This document shows positions 46,786-58,546 of a stretch of DNA of 64,000 nucleotides, piece by piece. A program made the translations under genes and the position numbers. The stretch comes from Pseudoneurospora amorphoporcata (lineage: Eukaryota > Ascomycota > Sordariomycetes > Sordariales > Sordariaceae): NCBI GenBank assembly GCA_033297205.1, contig MU859208.1:1-64000 (forward strand), in the 5' to 3' direction. Numbering within the stretch: position 1 is the first letter of the stretch; the number at the start of each line of letters is the position of its first letter. The notes under the pieces are model-generated. The model was not told the origin of the DNA. It did not search any database and was given only the letters and a program-made list of their open reading frames with translations.

Positions 46786-48843
46786 ATGGGCCTTTCCCGA
46801 CGACGAGGACGAGGGTCAAGCCCGGCCATAATGCTTTTGGGGGTTTTGGGTGTCTTGTTATCGACCATCACACCTGCCCACGCCGAATTGTTAGATTCCC
46901 CAGCGCCCGAAAACTTCTTGCGCAGGATCCAAGTCAGAGGTAAGCTCAACCGTCCCCTCACCCCTCCTCCCCCATTATCTCTTTTTTTCCACACCTACTG
47001 ACAGTCCGCTGTAGCGGCCGTCGTCGGTAACCATGTGTACATAGACGGCGGCGAGCTCTCCCAGCTCGACTCGGCCACCAAATCCCCTCCTCCCTCCTCG
47101 CGGGCCTCCAACGGCAACAACTCCACCTTATCCATCGACCTGTCCAAGTCAAAATCGCCGCCCGCAAAGATGCTTCTGGCAAAGGCCCCTACGCCCTCAA
47201 CGCCCAATGTCTCTGGCCCTCGCCCGACGGTAAGGGGTTTTACATTTTCGGCGGCGGCGCTTCCTACGGCATCAACGCCAACAAAATTGACAAGTCCGGG
47301 ATATGGAAGTTTGTCGTCGATGGAAATGGTGGTGGGAAATGGGAGATTGAGACGCCTGTGCCTACGAGTCCGGCTCCGCTGAGGACGTTGAGGTTGACGG
47401 AGCAGGCGGCTTTTGTGGCTACTACGGGCAGTAACGGGGGCATCGGGTTTTCGGTGGACGGTATCGCCTCGGCGTGGACGGACCCGTCGAATCCCTATGC
47501 TGAGCATATACCGGGGATGGTGGTGTATGATATGAACCGCAAGGAGTGGAGGAATGAAACGAGCCTGGGGTTCACGACGGGGAACGGAAGTTTGAGGGGT
47601 GGCGCGGGGGTGTTTGTGCCGAGTTTTGGTAACACTGGGGAGGATGACAAGAATAACGGGTTGGTGTTTATTCTTGGTGGAAGCGTGTTTGCGGTGCCGG
47701 CTACTACGACGGGTACCCAGCCGGATTTTGTGATGGGGTTTGAGAATGTCACTTTCTTTGATCCGGTTAGCAGGGAGTGGTACTGGCAGACGACGACGGG
47801 GGAGAGGCCGAGTAGTCGGGAGAAGTTTTGTGCGGTTGGTGTCCAAGGCCGGAACGGCACCTATGAAATGTGTGTATGCCCGCCGAGGAAAACTTTCGGT
47901 CATTCTCTCTTTTCACGTCTTGGGGGAATTGTCAGCTAACATACGGTGCGCACGCAGTTTCATCTACGGCGGGGCTGACTCAAAGACCGAGGAGTCGTAC
48001 CGCGACGTATACATCCTGAGCCTACCCGGGTTCGTGTGGTTCAAGGCCGCGGATAGCTCTCAAGAGAAGCGGGCCGATCCTGCCTGTGTCGTGGTGGGCA
48101 AAGGAAAACGACAGATGCTGAGTATCGGTGGGAAAGAGATTAGCGCGAAGTGGGAGAGTGCGGATTCTTTTCCACAGGGGCTAGGGATCTTTGACATGAC
48201 TGCTTTGACGTGGTTGAAGGACGGAAGTTACGATGCGGATATGGGCGATTACGAGTCGCCCGATGTTGTTCGGGACTGGTACAACAAGGCAGAGTGAGTA
48301 GTGTCTTTCCTATGAGGTGCAGTGTCGGTTATTATTCTGAATGATATTAACTAAGAATGGCAGAAATATGGCGGCCATCTCCTGGTCCTCCAACAAAGTC
48401 AAGACCATATTCCTCAACCCTTCTCAACCGACGACTCAGACAGTCCGACCACACCTAGTACCAGCACTTCATCAACTTCTGGTTCCGGGGACACACAGAC
48501 CGGTGGCAAGAAATCTAACAACACCGGCGCAATTGCCGGCGGCGTCGTAGCCGGTGTCGTCGGCCTAGCAATCCTAGGGGGTTTGCTCTTCTGTTTCTTG
48601 AGAAAGTCGAAGCAAAACAGAACTGCTCCGGAAGCTGACAATGAGTATGGTGTTTCTCGAGGAGAAGGAGGGCAGCAGCACATCCGTGCATTTCCTCCAG
48701 CAAACAAGGAGCTTGTGGCCGTTGAGAAGCCTGTGGAGGCCCATGTCGCTCCGGAAGAGCTGCCGACGGATAATAACCATCATTGGGAACGTGGTGGGAC
48801 GGAGACACAGGTTGGGGGGGTAGAGAGGCATAGGTATAGGTGA
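46786..48843 (+). pseudogene. Kelch-repeat membrane protein with two frame breaks
   Basis: Exons 46786-46939, 47015-47869, 47958-48293 and 48364-48843 describe a secretory-pathway kelch protein. It has a signal peptide (IMLLGVLGVLLSTITPAHA), beta-propeller blades with FYIFGGGASYG, VFILGGSVF and IFIYGGADSK, a Ser/Thr-rich stalk, and a C-terminal membrane helix (GVVAGVVGLAILGGLLFCFL) with a short cytosolic tail. Break 1, near 47150: the frame of STLSIDLSKS stops making sense and the protein resumes as KDASGKGPYALNAQ in another frame, lacking the usual SWT-like strand. A loss of about 19 bp between GTC repeats fits. Break 2, near 48422: after KTIFLNP the frame moves to STDDSDSPTTPS, fitting loss of one C from a C-run. 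All splice sites are intact. It is either a recent pseudogene or affected by assembly errors. Confidence 0.75.
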
Positions 48844-50735
48844 TATAGTGTGAGAAGAGTTTAATGTTTCGACAAATGACTGAAAGACCATGAAGAGATA
48901 TCATGATTCAAGATGTTCGGGAGATCACTTCCATGACCCATTTTGATGTTGCCGTTGTCGTGGTAACCTAGAACATGGCGGTTCCACTCGATTTTGGGTT
49001 GTTTGTTTTGTGATCTTCTACCCCTGAATGACGGCGGGACCAGCTAGAGGTGACCGACCCACTGGCGTGGACCGTGAAGAAGTTATACAGAAACAGAAGT
49101 ATGGAACACCATGTCTTCTGTTAACAAAAAGTTCTCTGGTCAACTCCTTGTTTTCTTCCTAACTTCCTGTGTTCGTTGACGAGTACTACTCCTTCAAAAT
49201 TCGGCTATCCCAAAGGCTCAACATTGGGAAATGCTGACGGACGTCCCCATCGGCTTTGTGCATGGGTGGCTGGTTCCCTTTGCAACCACAACCGCTTTGC
49301 GCTGGACTTTTTGCTCCTAAAATCTCGGCAATCGTTTTACCGACCGTCCGATGTGAGAGTGATGAATTTCAAGGAGGGTTAGGGAAATTATCTCAATGCG
49401 GGGATCAGGAGGTTTCCTTTTTCATTTTTGGAAGTTCACCTGTGTCGATGGTTGGTTGCATCGAGGAAGAGAAGAGGGGGGAGGGGATGGTGAATTGGGA
49501 ATATTGATAAGCGGATGGATGTTCCGTTTCAAGAAACCAACGACATATGGAACTGATGGAAAGGAGATCATGCTGCATGATGGGGAGAAACGTACAACAG
49601 CCAGAAATTAAAACCTTCCGAGCGGAGCGGCCTTGTGAATCACGGAGTTACAAAACCGTATGTACTCCTGATAAACACCGGCCGGCCGGCCATTGCGGCC
49701 AGCTCCCGCTCAGTACGTACCCGGGCCGGAACCAAGCTCGGAAGACTGGACCAATTGAAGTCTAGATATCTTCGGTCGAAAAGCCGACTCCGACCGGGGA
49801 GCTGTCCCGTTCGCCAATACTTCGCGTGGCGGAGAAAAACGACATGTTCATTTGTACGTCCGCTATCTTGACTCTTGAGGTGTTGTATCATCATCGAACA
49901 GTAGGTAATAAGGGTGGGGAAGAGTTCAAGAGGTCAAGAAAGAGACCAGGTGATATGACTTTGCCAGTGTCGGTCAGCGATAAAACAGGGGTGTTTCAGC
50001 ACTTTGGCTTCCCCCCGGGGACATATTGTATGCGGCCAAGATTCTGGAAGAGACATAGCCACAGCACCCCGCCCTTGTTCACGGGGCAAGAGGCTCGGCG
50101 ATGGCACTTGACTGGCCACGATAGATCCCGATAGGTCACCATAAGCTCAACCCGACCCCTCAACTGACCACACTGACCAGGAAGTTCAGGAACTGCGTAC
50201 GCATTCCCAGCACTTGGGTAGATGCTTGCTAGAGCTTGGTAGGTTCTTGGCTGGCATACCAAGATACCAAGAGAGAAATGTGTCGACATTGTGTGGTATG
50301 CTGGCGGTCTGGCTGTAGAAACAAAAACAGCGGCAATGTTGTGTTGTCTTGAAGCAGGGAGGCGGGCGGCATCTGGTGCGGAGAGGACTGTTTGGTTCAG
50401 AAGGAAAAGCAGGAGGCCGACCAAACAAGTGGAAGAAGAGGAGAGGAGAGTGGATGATACCTTTTGATATACCTGCCGGGTGTGGACACTGATAGGCGGA
50501 TCAGCAGTGAAGCTCTTTTCTCGGCGTCGTGAAGTACCTTCCTCTCGTGCGTCTGTTTGTTTGCTTTGTTGGGTGGGCGGTCACTTTCCCCATTGTTGAT
50601 AAAAGCCCCCCGCATATCCCGTCACACAAGAAGACAGCTGTTCTCGGTTTCCTTCTTCCCCTCCCTTTCTTTCTTTCCACTACATCATCAAGCTTCGCTG
50701 AAGTTCAACCGGCGAGAACATACACAAGATATTGA
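48844..50735. other. Intergenic and leader upstream of ENA-type ATPase
   Basis: About 1.9 kb. The short palindrome-like GGCCGGCCGGCC lies at about 49680-49692. The final 130 bp are pyrimidine-rich (CTTCCCCTCCCTTTCTTTC), a common leader feature. No gene was supported. Confidence 0.45.
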
Positions 50736-53700
50736 ATGGGGACAGAGATCGAACTTGACGTCGAGGGCCAGACGGAGCCTCCTATATGTGGCTTCAAAAG
50801 TCCAACAACGTCCAAAACAACCACTCGGTCCCCGACCTTGACTACGCTCAACACCGGGACCATCATCGGAGAAGAATGTGAAGGCGGGGCTGACTCCGAC
50901 GCCACTGTCAACCGTACGTCGGGAGATACCACCACTATTACCGGAACCGGAGCTGGACCCGGCGGTCTCCTGTCCTTTGCCTCCGAAGCGGCCCACACCC
51001 TCTCGGTGCCGGACATCTGTGCTCTTCTCAACACTGACCCTGAGTAAATCCCCTTTCATGTCTGATAGCAGACAAACACCTGCGCAACTCTACACTCAAA
51101 GTCTGGTCACTTATTTCGTCATGTAGAAAGGGAATCGACAACGATGAGGCTGCCCGCCGTTTACAGCACCATGGCTTCAACAAGGTTGAGGGTGCCAAGG
51201 GTTTATCCCTTTGGACTATTCTCTTGAGACAAGTTTCCAACAGCTTGACTCTTGTCCTCGTTATCACCATGGTCCTTTCCTTTGCCATCAGTGACCATAT
51301 CGAAGGCGGTGTCATTGCTGCGGTCATTCTTCTCAACATCATAGTCGGGTAAGACCCAAGTACCGCTTCTTGTTGACCAATCTTAATCAAGATGCTAACC
51401 ATACCTCATCAGCTTCCTCCAGGACTATCGTGCCGAGCAAACCATCCAAGCTTTGTACGCCCTGTCGGCGCCCACCTGCAAAGTCATCCGGTCCGGCGCC
51501 ACCTCCACCATCAAAGCCGAGACACTCGTGCCAGGCGATATCGTCCGCCTCAATGTCGGCGACGTCGTCCCCGCAGACCTCCGTCTCGCCACCAGCATCA
51601 ACCTCTCCACTGACGAGGCCCTGCTGACCGGCGAATCGCTGCCTGTCAGCAAGCATGCTGAGGTGGTCATGGCCAGGGACCGTGATGTCCCTCTCGGTGA
51701 CCGCTCCAACATGGTCTACTCAGCCAGCACTATCACTCGCGGTCGCGCCACCGGTGTCGTTGTCTCCACTGGCATGTGCACCGAGGTAGGCAAGATTGCG
51801 GGCCTGCTGCGCAACAGCAACGGCGGGCGCAACAAGAAGCAGGTCGACAAAGAAGAAATGGGAACCCTTGGCTCCCTTGTCGTACGTGCCCGAAACGGCA
51901 TGCGTGTCCTCCTTGGCCTCGACGGTACGCCGCTGCAGGTCACGCTGAGCAAGTTCGCCTTGTTGCTGTTTGCGCTGGCCATCTTGTTGGCCATCATCGT
52001 CTTTTCGGTCGGCAAGTTTGACGTCACGGACGAGGTGCTCATCTACGGCATCTGCGTTGCTGTGGCCGTCATCCCGGAATCTCTCATTGCCGTTCTGACC
52101 ATCGCCACCGCGCTCGGCACTCGTGCTATGGCCCGCGGAAACGTTGTGATCCGCAAGCTGGCCGCGCTCGAGGCTGTGGGCGGCGTGACGAATATCTGCT
52201 CTGACAAGACGGGAACGCTGACGCAGGGCAAGATGGTCACCAGGAAGGTCTGGCTGGTTGACGGCACAGAGGTCGAAGTCCAGGGGACCACGCATCCTTT
52301 TGATCCTACCAGTGGATCGGTCAAGATCGGGGAGGAAGTCTTTAGCCTCGCTGATCATGGCATCAAAGACCCGCAAGACGCCATTGGCGAAAAGGGAGAG
52401 AACCTCAAGGAATTCCTGGAGAGCATTGCTCTCTGCAACAACTCGGCTGTTACCAAGGCCGAGGAAACAGGCACTTTTACGGCTATCGGTGAGCCCACCG
52501 AAATTGCGTTGCAGACGTTTGCGATGCGGTTTGGTATGGGAAAGCCGAGTGTCTTGGCTGCTGATGACGGACAGTCTCAGCAGCTGCTGCTCGCCGAGTA
52601 CCCCTTTGATTCATCCTGCAAGAGGATGACGGTCGTTTACACAAGCACGGAGAGCGGCGGCGCTGGTGCCGCCTACGCTTACACAAAGGGTGCGCTCGAA
52701 GCTCTGTTGCCTTTGCTTGACGCTTCCGACGAGCAGAAGGTTGAGATTGTGGCAAAGGCGGAAGCCCTCGCTGCCCAAGGTCTGCGTGTCCTTTGTGTTG
52801 CTAAGCGATCCGTCGATGGAGCCCTCTTCCAGGCTCAAACTCGGGATGACGCCTCTGCTGCTCCCGAAAATGAGAAAGCGTCGGCGTCGAATGTTCCCGA
52901 AAGATCTACCATTGAAAGGCACTTGACCTTCCTTGGTTTGGCTGGTATCTATGATCCTCCCCGTCTCGAGTCTGCTGCGGCAGTCCAGAAGTGCCAAGCA
53001 GCTGGCATTACGGTTCATATGGTAACCGGTGACCACGTCAAGACTGCGACGGCGATTGCCTGCGAGATTGGTATCATCAAGCCGGGCAGACAAAATGACG
53101 GAACCCAGGTGATGGTGGCCAGCGCTTTTGATAGTCTCACGGATGCCGAAATTGACGCCTTGGAGAGTTTGCCCTTGGTGCTTGCGAGATGCAGCCCGTC
53201 GACAAAGGTCAGAATGGTGGAAGCCATGCATAGGAGAAAGGCATTTTGCGTCATGACTGGCGATGGTGTCAACGATTCACCGGCCCTGAAGAAGTCGGAC
53301 GTGGGCATTGCCATGGGTCTGAGCGGTAGTGATGTTGCCAAGGAGGCGGCGGATATGGTTCTCACCGATGACAACTTTGCCTCCATCGTTACCGCGATCG
53401 AAGAGGGAAGAAGGCTCTTTGACAACATCCAGAAGGTACGTACATCTGATCAAGCAAGCGGACGGAAGGCGTCATGACTAACAAGAGCAATTCCAGTTCC
53501 TGCTCCATCTCCTAATCTCCAATATCGCCCAAGTCATTCTCCTCCTCATCGGCCTCTCCTTCAAGGACAATGCCGGCGTCTCCGTCTTCCCGCTCTCCCC
53601 CCTCGAAATCCTGTGGGCCAACCTCGTCACCTCCTCCTTCCTCGCGCTCGGTCTTGGTCTCGAGGATGCCCAGCCGGACGTGATGCAGCGTCCTCCGCAC

Positions 53701-54252
53701 GACGTCCAAGTCGGCATCTTTACGCGCGAGCTCATCATCGACAAGTTCGTCTACGGCACGGCCATGGGCGGTTTGTGTCTGGCGGCCTTCACCAGCGTGG
53801 CGTACGGCATGTCGGGCGCCGACGGGCTTGGCGAGGGTTGCAACGAGGACTGGGCGTCGGAGTGTGGCGTGGCGTTCAGGGCGAGAGCGACAACGTTTGC
53901 GACGCTGACTTTCCTGTTGCTGGTGACGGCGTGGGAGTGCAAGCACTTCACCCGGTCGCTGTTCAACATGCATCCGGAGAAGTACTCGGGCCCGCTGTCC
54001 ATCTTCAAGACGGTTTGGCAAAACAAGTTTTTGTTTGGCGCGGTGTCGGCTGGGTTCGTGATCTGCTTCCCCGTCATCTACATCCCGGTTATCAACCATG
54101 TGGTCTTTAAGCATAATGCCATAACGTGGGAGTGGGGTGTTGTTGCGGCCTGTGTGGTTGCTTATGTAGCCATTGTCGAGGCTTGGAAGGCTGTCAAGAG
54201 ACGAACTTCCAAGGCAAACATTATGACTGCTGTTGGCGGAGAGAGAGTGTAA
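50736..54252 (+). CDS. ENA: ENA-type (P-type IID) Na+/K+ export ATPase
   Basis: Four exons (50736-51043, 51127-51348, 51413-53435, 53497-54252; introns 83, 64 and 61 bp) encode 1102 residues. The cation-ATPase N-terminal domain (DNDEAARRLQHHGFN) precedes the first membrane pair. The actuator domain has EALLTGESLPVSK. Membrane helix 4 has VIPESLIAVLTIATALGTR. The phosphorylation site is ICSDKTGTLTQGKM with D441; the KGAL nucleotide-binding motif and MTGDGVNDSPALKKSDVGIAMG follow. The C-terminal part adds four to six further helices. The TLTQGKMV form after the Asp and overall length fit the fungal ENA group, which exports Na+ or K+ at high pH or salt. Neurospora has several such genes (ENA-1 and PH-7 are known names); I cannot tell which this is. 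The N-terminal 75 residues are Thr/Gly-rich. Confidence 0.88.
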
Positions 54253-54446
54253 GGCGCTTGGTGAAGAAGTCTCCTAGGTGTGTCACGTCAGCGATGGGTT
54301 ATGTGTAACGGTTATGAATTATGCGTCTTACGCACGGTTGCAAGGGAGGACATCAGATTGTCATTAGTATATCAGTCCTTGTTTTTTCGTGCTTTCCAGT
54401 CATTCACGTAGCTGCCTCTGACATTGAATAAAGGCATACTATGCCA

Positions 54447-54824
54447 TCAAAACAACCTCTTTGGCGTGGGCCGATTGTGATTTGGCGAATGAACGGTGTA
54501 GGGACGGTTCCTGTCGTGCGAGTAGGTCTCCAGGTGGTCATTATTGCCGCGCACGCGCAACCTGTCCTTGACGCTCTCATCACCGACCTCTTCCCCAAAC
54601 TCGTTCATGTCGATGAGGCCATCACGGATCTTCTGGCGCAGAGTGTCGACCGAGTCCTTGTTGTAGGGTCCCATTCCCTTCAAAACGAGGAATTGCATGG
54701 TGTGGTCGTCCATGTCGATGCCGCGCTCTCTGAGCTCGTACTCAAGCCAGTCGAGTCGTAAAACGAGCAAGCTGTAAAAGACTGGTAGTTGGCGGTTTTG
54801 ATGTCGAAAGAGTTCGTCTAGCAT
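54447..54824 (-). CDS. Short unknown protein, possibly the last exon of a larger gene
   Basis: A minus-strand frame of 125 residues (MLDELFRHQNRQLPVFYSLL...) with strong C-ending codon bias, so it is likely translated. It contains a leucine-rich amphipathic helix, LLVLRLDWLEYELRERG, and an acidic continuation, KDSVDTLRQKIRDGLID. The C-terminus is His/Arg/Pro-rich. The same frame stays open upstream of the ATG for about 20 codons (ATDHVPQKPNCDD) to a TGA near 54886, so an upstream exon is possible. The pattern is reminiscent of fungal proteins with a helical N-terminal region, but no family is assigned. It converges with the ENA-type gene and leaves under 200 bp between stop codons. Confidence 0.55.
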   Translation of the reverse strand: MLDELFRHQNRQLPVFYSLLVLRLDWLEYELRERGIDMDDHTMQFLVLKGMGPYNKDSVDTLRQKIRDGLIDMNEFGEEVGDESVKDRLRVRGNNDHLETYSHDRNRPYTVHSPNHNRPTPKRLF

Positions 54825-55282
54825 GTCGTCGCAGTTTGGCTTCTGTGGAACATGATCCGTGGCCTCTTGAGTTCATGGTTTTGACGGCTAGGTACGCGGA
54901 TGACTTGGGAGAGAATGCTGGTCTAGTTCTGGTCGCGGGGAAGTACAGGCTGCCGAGGTCGTTCGATGCGGATGCCGTACGCGGGATGTAGATGCAGCTA
55001 GGTAGGTGACCATGATGACCTACCTACGAAGCAGGAGAAGCGGCACCCCTAATTTTGGCCTTGTGTGGTGGAGAAAAACTGAATGAGATGCAGTGTTAAC
55101 TTGACTACTGCAACTTTTTGCTGGTTGTCAGATAGACAAGTAACAGACAGGCTAATAATCGCCTGTGGGTCACCTTCCAGCAGAGGCCAATCACCACACC
55201 CGGCAGCATGGATGTGCCAGGTCAGTGACTAATGTTCCATTCACATCTTTGCAACAGGAAGGAGTCTGTCAAAGAAAAAGAA

Positions 55283-55287
<5 letters not shown>

Positions 55288-55317
<30 letters not shown>
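55288..55317 (+). repeat. Poly(A) run, 30 bases
   Basis: An uninterrupted A homopolymer preceded by A-rich sequence (AAAGAAAAAGAAAAATT), about 175 bp before the MITE. It could be a retroposition scar, but no source sequence is recognised to its left. Confidence 0.85.
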
Positions 55318-55322
<5 letters not shown>

Positions 55323-55491
55323 AAAAAAAAATATTGGAAAGGGGGCGAAGTTCCCGTATAATGTCAGGGAATCCAAGTCTTGTAGGACAAAACTTTTGAC
55401 ATCTGCTCGGTTGAGGCTATCCTTGAAACCTGCCAAAATTCAAGGTGGCTGAGCGGCCCCACAGACTTGGGAGGTCAGTGAATCACTATTA

Positions 55492-55656
55492 CCGCTTTTT
55501 CTCATTCAAGTGGGATTTATCCCCCACACTGTTTTGGCCAATTACCTTTGCAGGGTGACCTTCACGCAACGCCTCAACGGGGCATGCAGGCCTTAGCAAG
55601 CGATATAATTGGTCTCGACAGGGGGAGATAAATCCCACTTGAGTGAGAAAATGCGG
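55492..55656. mobile_element. Tc1/mariner-type MITE, 165 bp
   Basis: The ends are inverted repeats of about 34 bp: 55492-55525 (CCGCTTTTTCTCATTCAAGT, then GGGATTTATC) and the inverted copy at 55621-55656, differing at about three positions. The element is flanked on both sides by TA (55490-55491 and 55657-55658), the target duplication of Tc1/mariner elements. The interior of about 95 bp has no coding capacity. No other copy was noticed in this window. Confidence 0.75.
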
Positions 55657-58028
55657 TATTCCTTTCTCTTGGCAAGAACAGTTTCTGTTTGTCGGCGAAC
55701 ACATGGACGATGAGACGTTTCGGCACTTCATGATCGGTCTTGGGATCTGCCAGCATCGGCCAAGCAATGCGGACAGCTTGTTTAAGCTCTCACTATAACC
55801 CCAAACACCAGCTCATCAGATCCCGAAACTGGGTTTTGCGAGCTTCTAGTGCGGTGATTATCCATGTACGGGCAGCCAGGATGCGCCAAACGATGCAAGT
55901 CCAGTGGAAGCCAAAGTGTTCGTCCTTCCACTTGTCGTTGCCTGTTTCAAACTCCCACTTTTATATATACACTGTACACCTCTACTGGGGGAAAAAAAAA
56001 GGTTAAATCTTGTGAATTCGTCATTATTGCAGATCGGTGGCAGCAGGCAGCATGCTACAGAATGGCTTTGCCTACCCCAGCGATGAATCCTGGTTTCCTG
56101 TAGGCTGCAAGTACCGAATCAACCTTTGTTACATACTATCGCGTGCTTTAACTGCCCGTTCCCACTAGCTTTGCGAGCCTCGAACGTCTCGAGGGGGGTT
56201 ATGTCGGCGAGGTCCGATTGCGGTCGCACTACTGTGTGAGAGAGTGTGGCAAAGTGCGAGGTCTGGCGCCGCGATCGTCGGGCCGATTTGATCGTTCATT
56301 CGAAGCCATGGGAGTTGCTACGTGGATGGCTTCCGGTTTCGGATGCGGGATGCAACTGTGAGTAAAGAGGACACGCAGCTGAAGATTGCGGCGTTTGGAA
56401 TTGGATGATTCCACTTGTGAGACGAGAAATCGCATCATGATGGTTTGTCATGGCACCAGCCCAAAAGGTCGCACCCAGGGTGGCAACAAACGGGAAAGGG
56501 AAAGCCGGGGGAAAATGCTTATCGGAGTGTCGGACCACGGACAGGAGTGCAGCCCCGGTTGCGCCGTCTGCGGGCGACGGTCTGCCCCGCCGGTCGTCGT
56601 GTTAGACCCCGTATATTCCCCCCGGTCTAGACGGTCGATTGCTGAAACAAATGCCTGTCACCCATGGATGATGCTGGTCCAGCGGCGGGCACCGATGCGT
56701 CGGAAACATGATGGCGGGGGGATTTGGGGGAACAAGATTTTGGAGATGTGCAAGATGCAACGAGAATCCGGACATGAACGGCTAAGTTCAGTCGTTGGCT
56801 ACGACTATGTACGTGAATTATTCACACCTGTTACAAACACCTTGGAAACCTTATCTCTCGACAGCTAACTCCGCCATTCAGAGCTCTTCAGTGACGATGT
56901 TCTGAGAACTTGGCAATGCTTGTCACGGGCTCACAGCCGGTTTAGATTTCCTTTTCTGGCCTTGTGTGATTGGTAACCGTGCGGGGCAGCAGCTCTGGTT
57001 AACATGTAACCCACCCAACCTTGCAACGGACAATATCGGAGGACCAATCTGAAGAGGCAGGAGGGGTTCTAGACAGAGGGCTCTGAGGGTGCATCAAGGT
57101 GATGGTGCAATTACTGTACACCCGAAGTGGAATTTGCGACCATGAAGGTTCGTGTGCTGTTTCTACCCGAGCTTTACACAATGGTCGAGACAGAGTGGGC
57201 GAATGTTGGTGGGAAATGGCATGTTCTCAATGCATCCCCCCGTTTGAAAAGAGTTTCCAGTTTGGTGACCAAGTGCAGTCCGGCTCTCGGGGCGCTGTTG
57301 CGCTGTAGTAACGCCTTAGCACCAATTAGCGCTACTCCAATGTCCAAGTGCTACTACGCTACCCCGTCCGCGGCCCAACGAACACGGGCGGGGGTCACCG
57401 GATGAGTGATGTTATTGGCTGAAGGCAAGTGGGCTGCCTTGGACAATTTTCATATGCAGCCTGTTCTCCATTTTCGGCAGCTTGTGAAAAGTGGACTGTG
57501 GAAGGTGTGCCCTTTTGCAGCAGCTACACAGGCCGGGTTCAGAGACAGCCAACTGTTGATTACAAGGAAAGAGTAATAAATCTCGCGCCGCCCTCACTCC
57601 ACGTTGTCCACTACAGTCCCGTCCTGGCCGCGAGTCTCGAGAGTCAACGAGTCCAAACCTAACTTCAACCCCTCCTTTGGTCCCATCTCCTCCGCCCCGG
57701 CCGCTGCCGTTCAACTGTCCAACCGTCTTGCCTATAGCTGTCCACTCAACCGTTCCTGCCCGCCGCCCCTTCGACCTCCCGCTGTCCACAACCATCGTCA
57801 CACTGCCTGTCGTCTTTTTTTCTTTGGTGGTATACCCAACCAAAAAAAAAACAAAAAAACAACCGCACTTATCCACTTGACTTATTGCCCCTGAAAAACG
57901 AGAAAATTTGTCAGCCGGTCCAGTCGACAGCCCAGCCTTCCCGCCTCCGCCTCCGAGTGCAGCCCTACACAAGTCACTGTTGTCACCGTCTCACAACGTC
58001 AACACACCCAACCCTCCAAACCGCAACC

Positions 58029-58546
58029 ATGTTCGCCGCCACCAGAGTCCTCCGCGCTGCTGCTGCTCACGCTGAGCGTGTTCCTTCCATCAAGTTCCTC
58101 GGTCGCAGAACCATTCCTGGTATGTTCCTCCTCCTCCTGCGCCTCCGAGCATTCCGGGTGTGGTGCATGTACCATCTCCATGGGCAGGCAACCTTGGTGT
58201 TTTCGAATGACGTGCTGACAGCCTGCTTGCCCTTTGTCCAACAGCTTCCGTCGACCACACTCCCAAGCCTCACCCTGCCTCTCCCACCAACTCGCTCCCC
58301 TCCAACTGGGGTTCTTCTACCACCTTTAGCGCCTACCGCCAGCACGCCCAGCAGCATGGTCCCCTTCGCAAGACCATCGGTCGTGAGGAGGCCGGCGTTG
58401 GTGGCTCTCCCGGTGCGGCTCTCGGCCCCGTCAAGCCTCCTCAGGGCCTCTACTTTGACCGCAACGAGCTCCCCGCCCGCTTCCGTCGCCAGCCTCTCAC
58501 CGAGGCCGAGATTGAGGCTATTGAGACCGGCTGTGGCTTTGCTTAA
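58029..58546 (+). CDS. ymr31: Kgd4/Ymr31, adaptor of 2-oxoglutarate dehydrogenase
   Basis: Two exons (58029-58119, 58245-58546; intron 125 bp) encode 130 residues. The N-terminus MFAATRVLRAAAAHAER is a mitochondrial targeting sequence, followed by PSIKFLGRRTIP, which matches the IKFVGTRHP-type start of yeast Ymr31. The C-terminus LYFDRNELPARFRRQPLTEAEIEAIETG is the diagnostic E3-binding end (yeast: ELPARFRYKP). The protein was once listed as mitoribosomal (MRPS36) but links the E3 subunit to the 2-oxoglutarate dehydrogenase core. It is therefore expected in the mitochondrial matrix, in the citric acid cycle. The next gene downstream is also mitochondrial, but they have separate promoters. Confidence 0.88.

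Larger units (their letters stand above)
54825..58028. other. 3.2 kb gene-free interval with MITE and poly(A)
   Basis: No frame with coding bias was found. The interval holds a 30-base A run (55288-55317) and a TA-flanked MITE (55492-55656). The last 350 bp before 58029 are C-rich and probably form the promoter and leader of the Kgd4 gene. The in-frame open stretch upstream of 58029 has no ATG. Confidence 0.55.
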
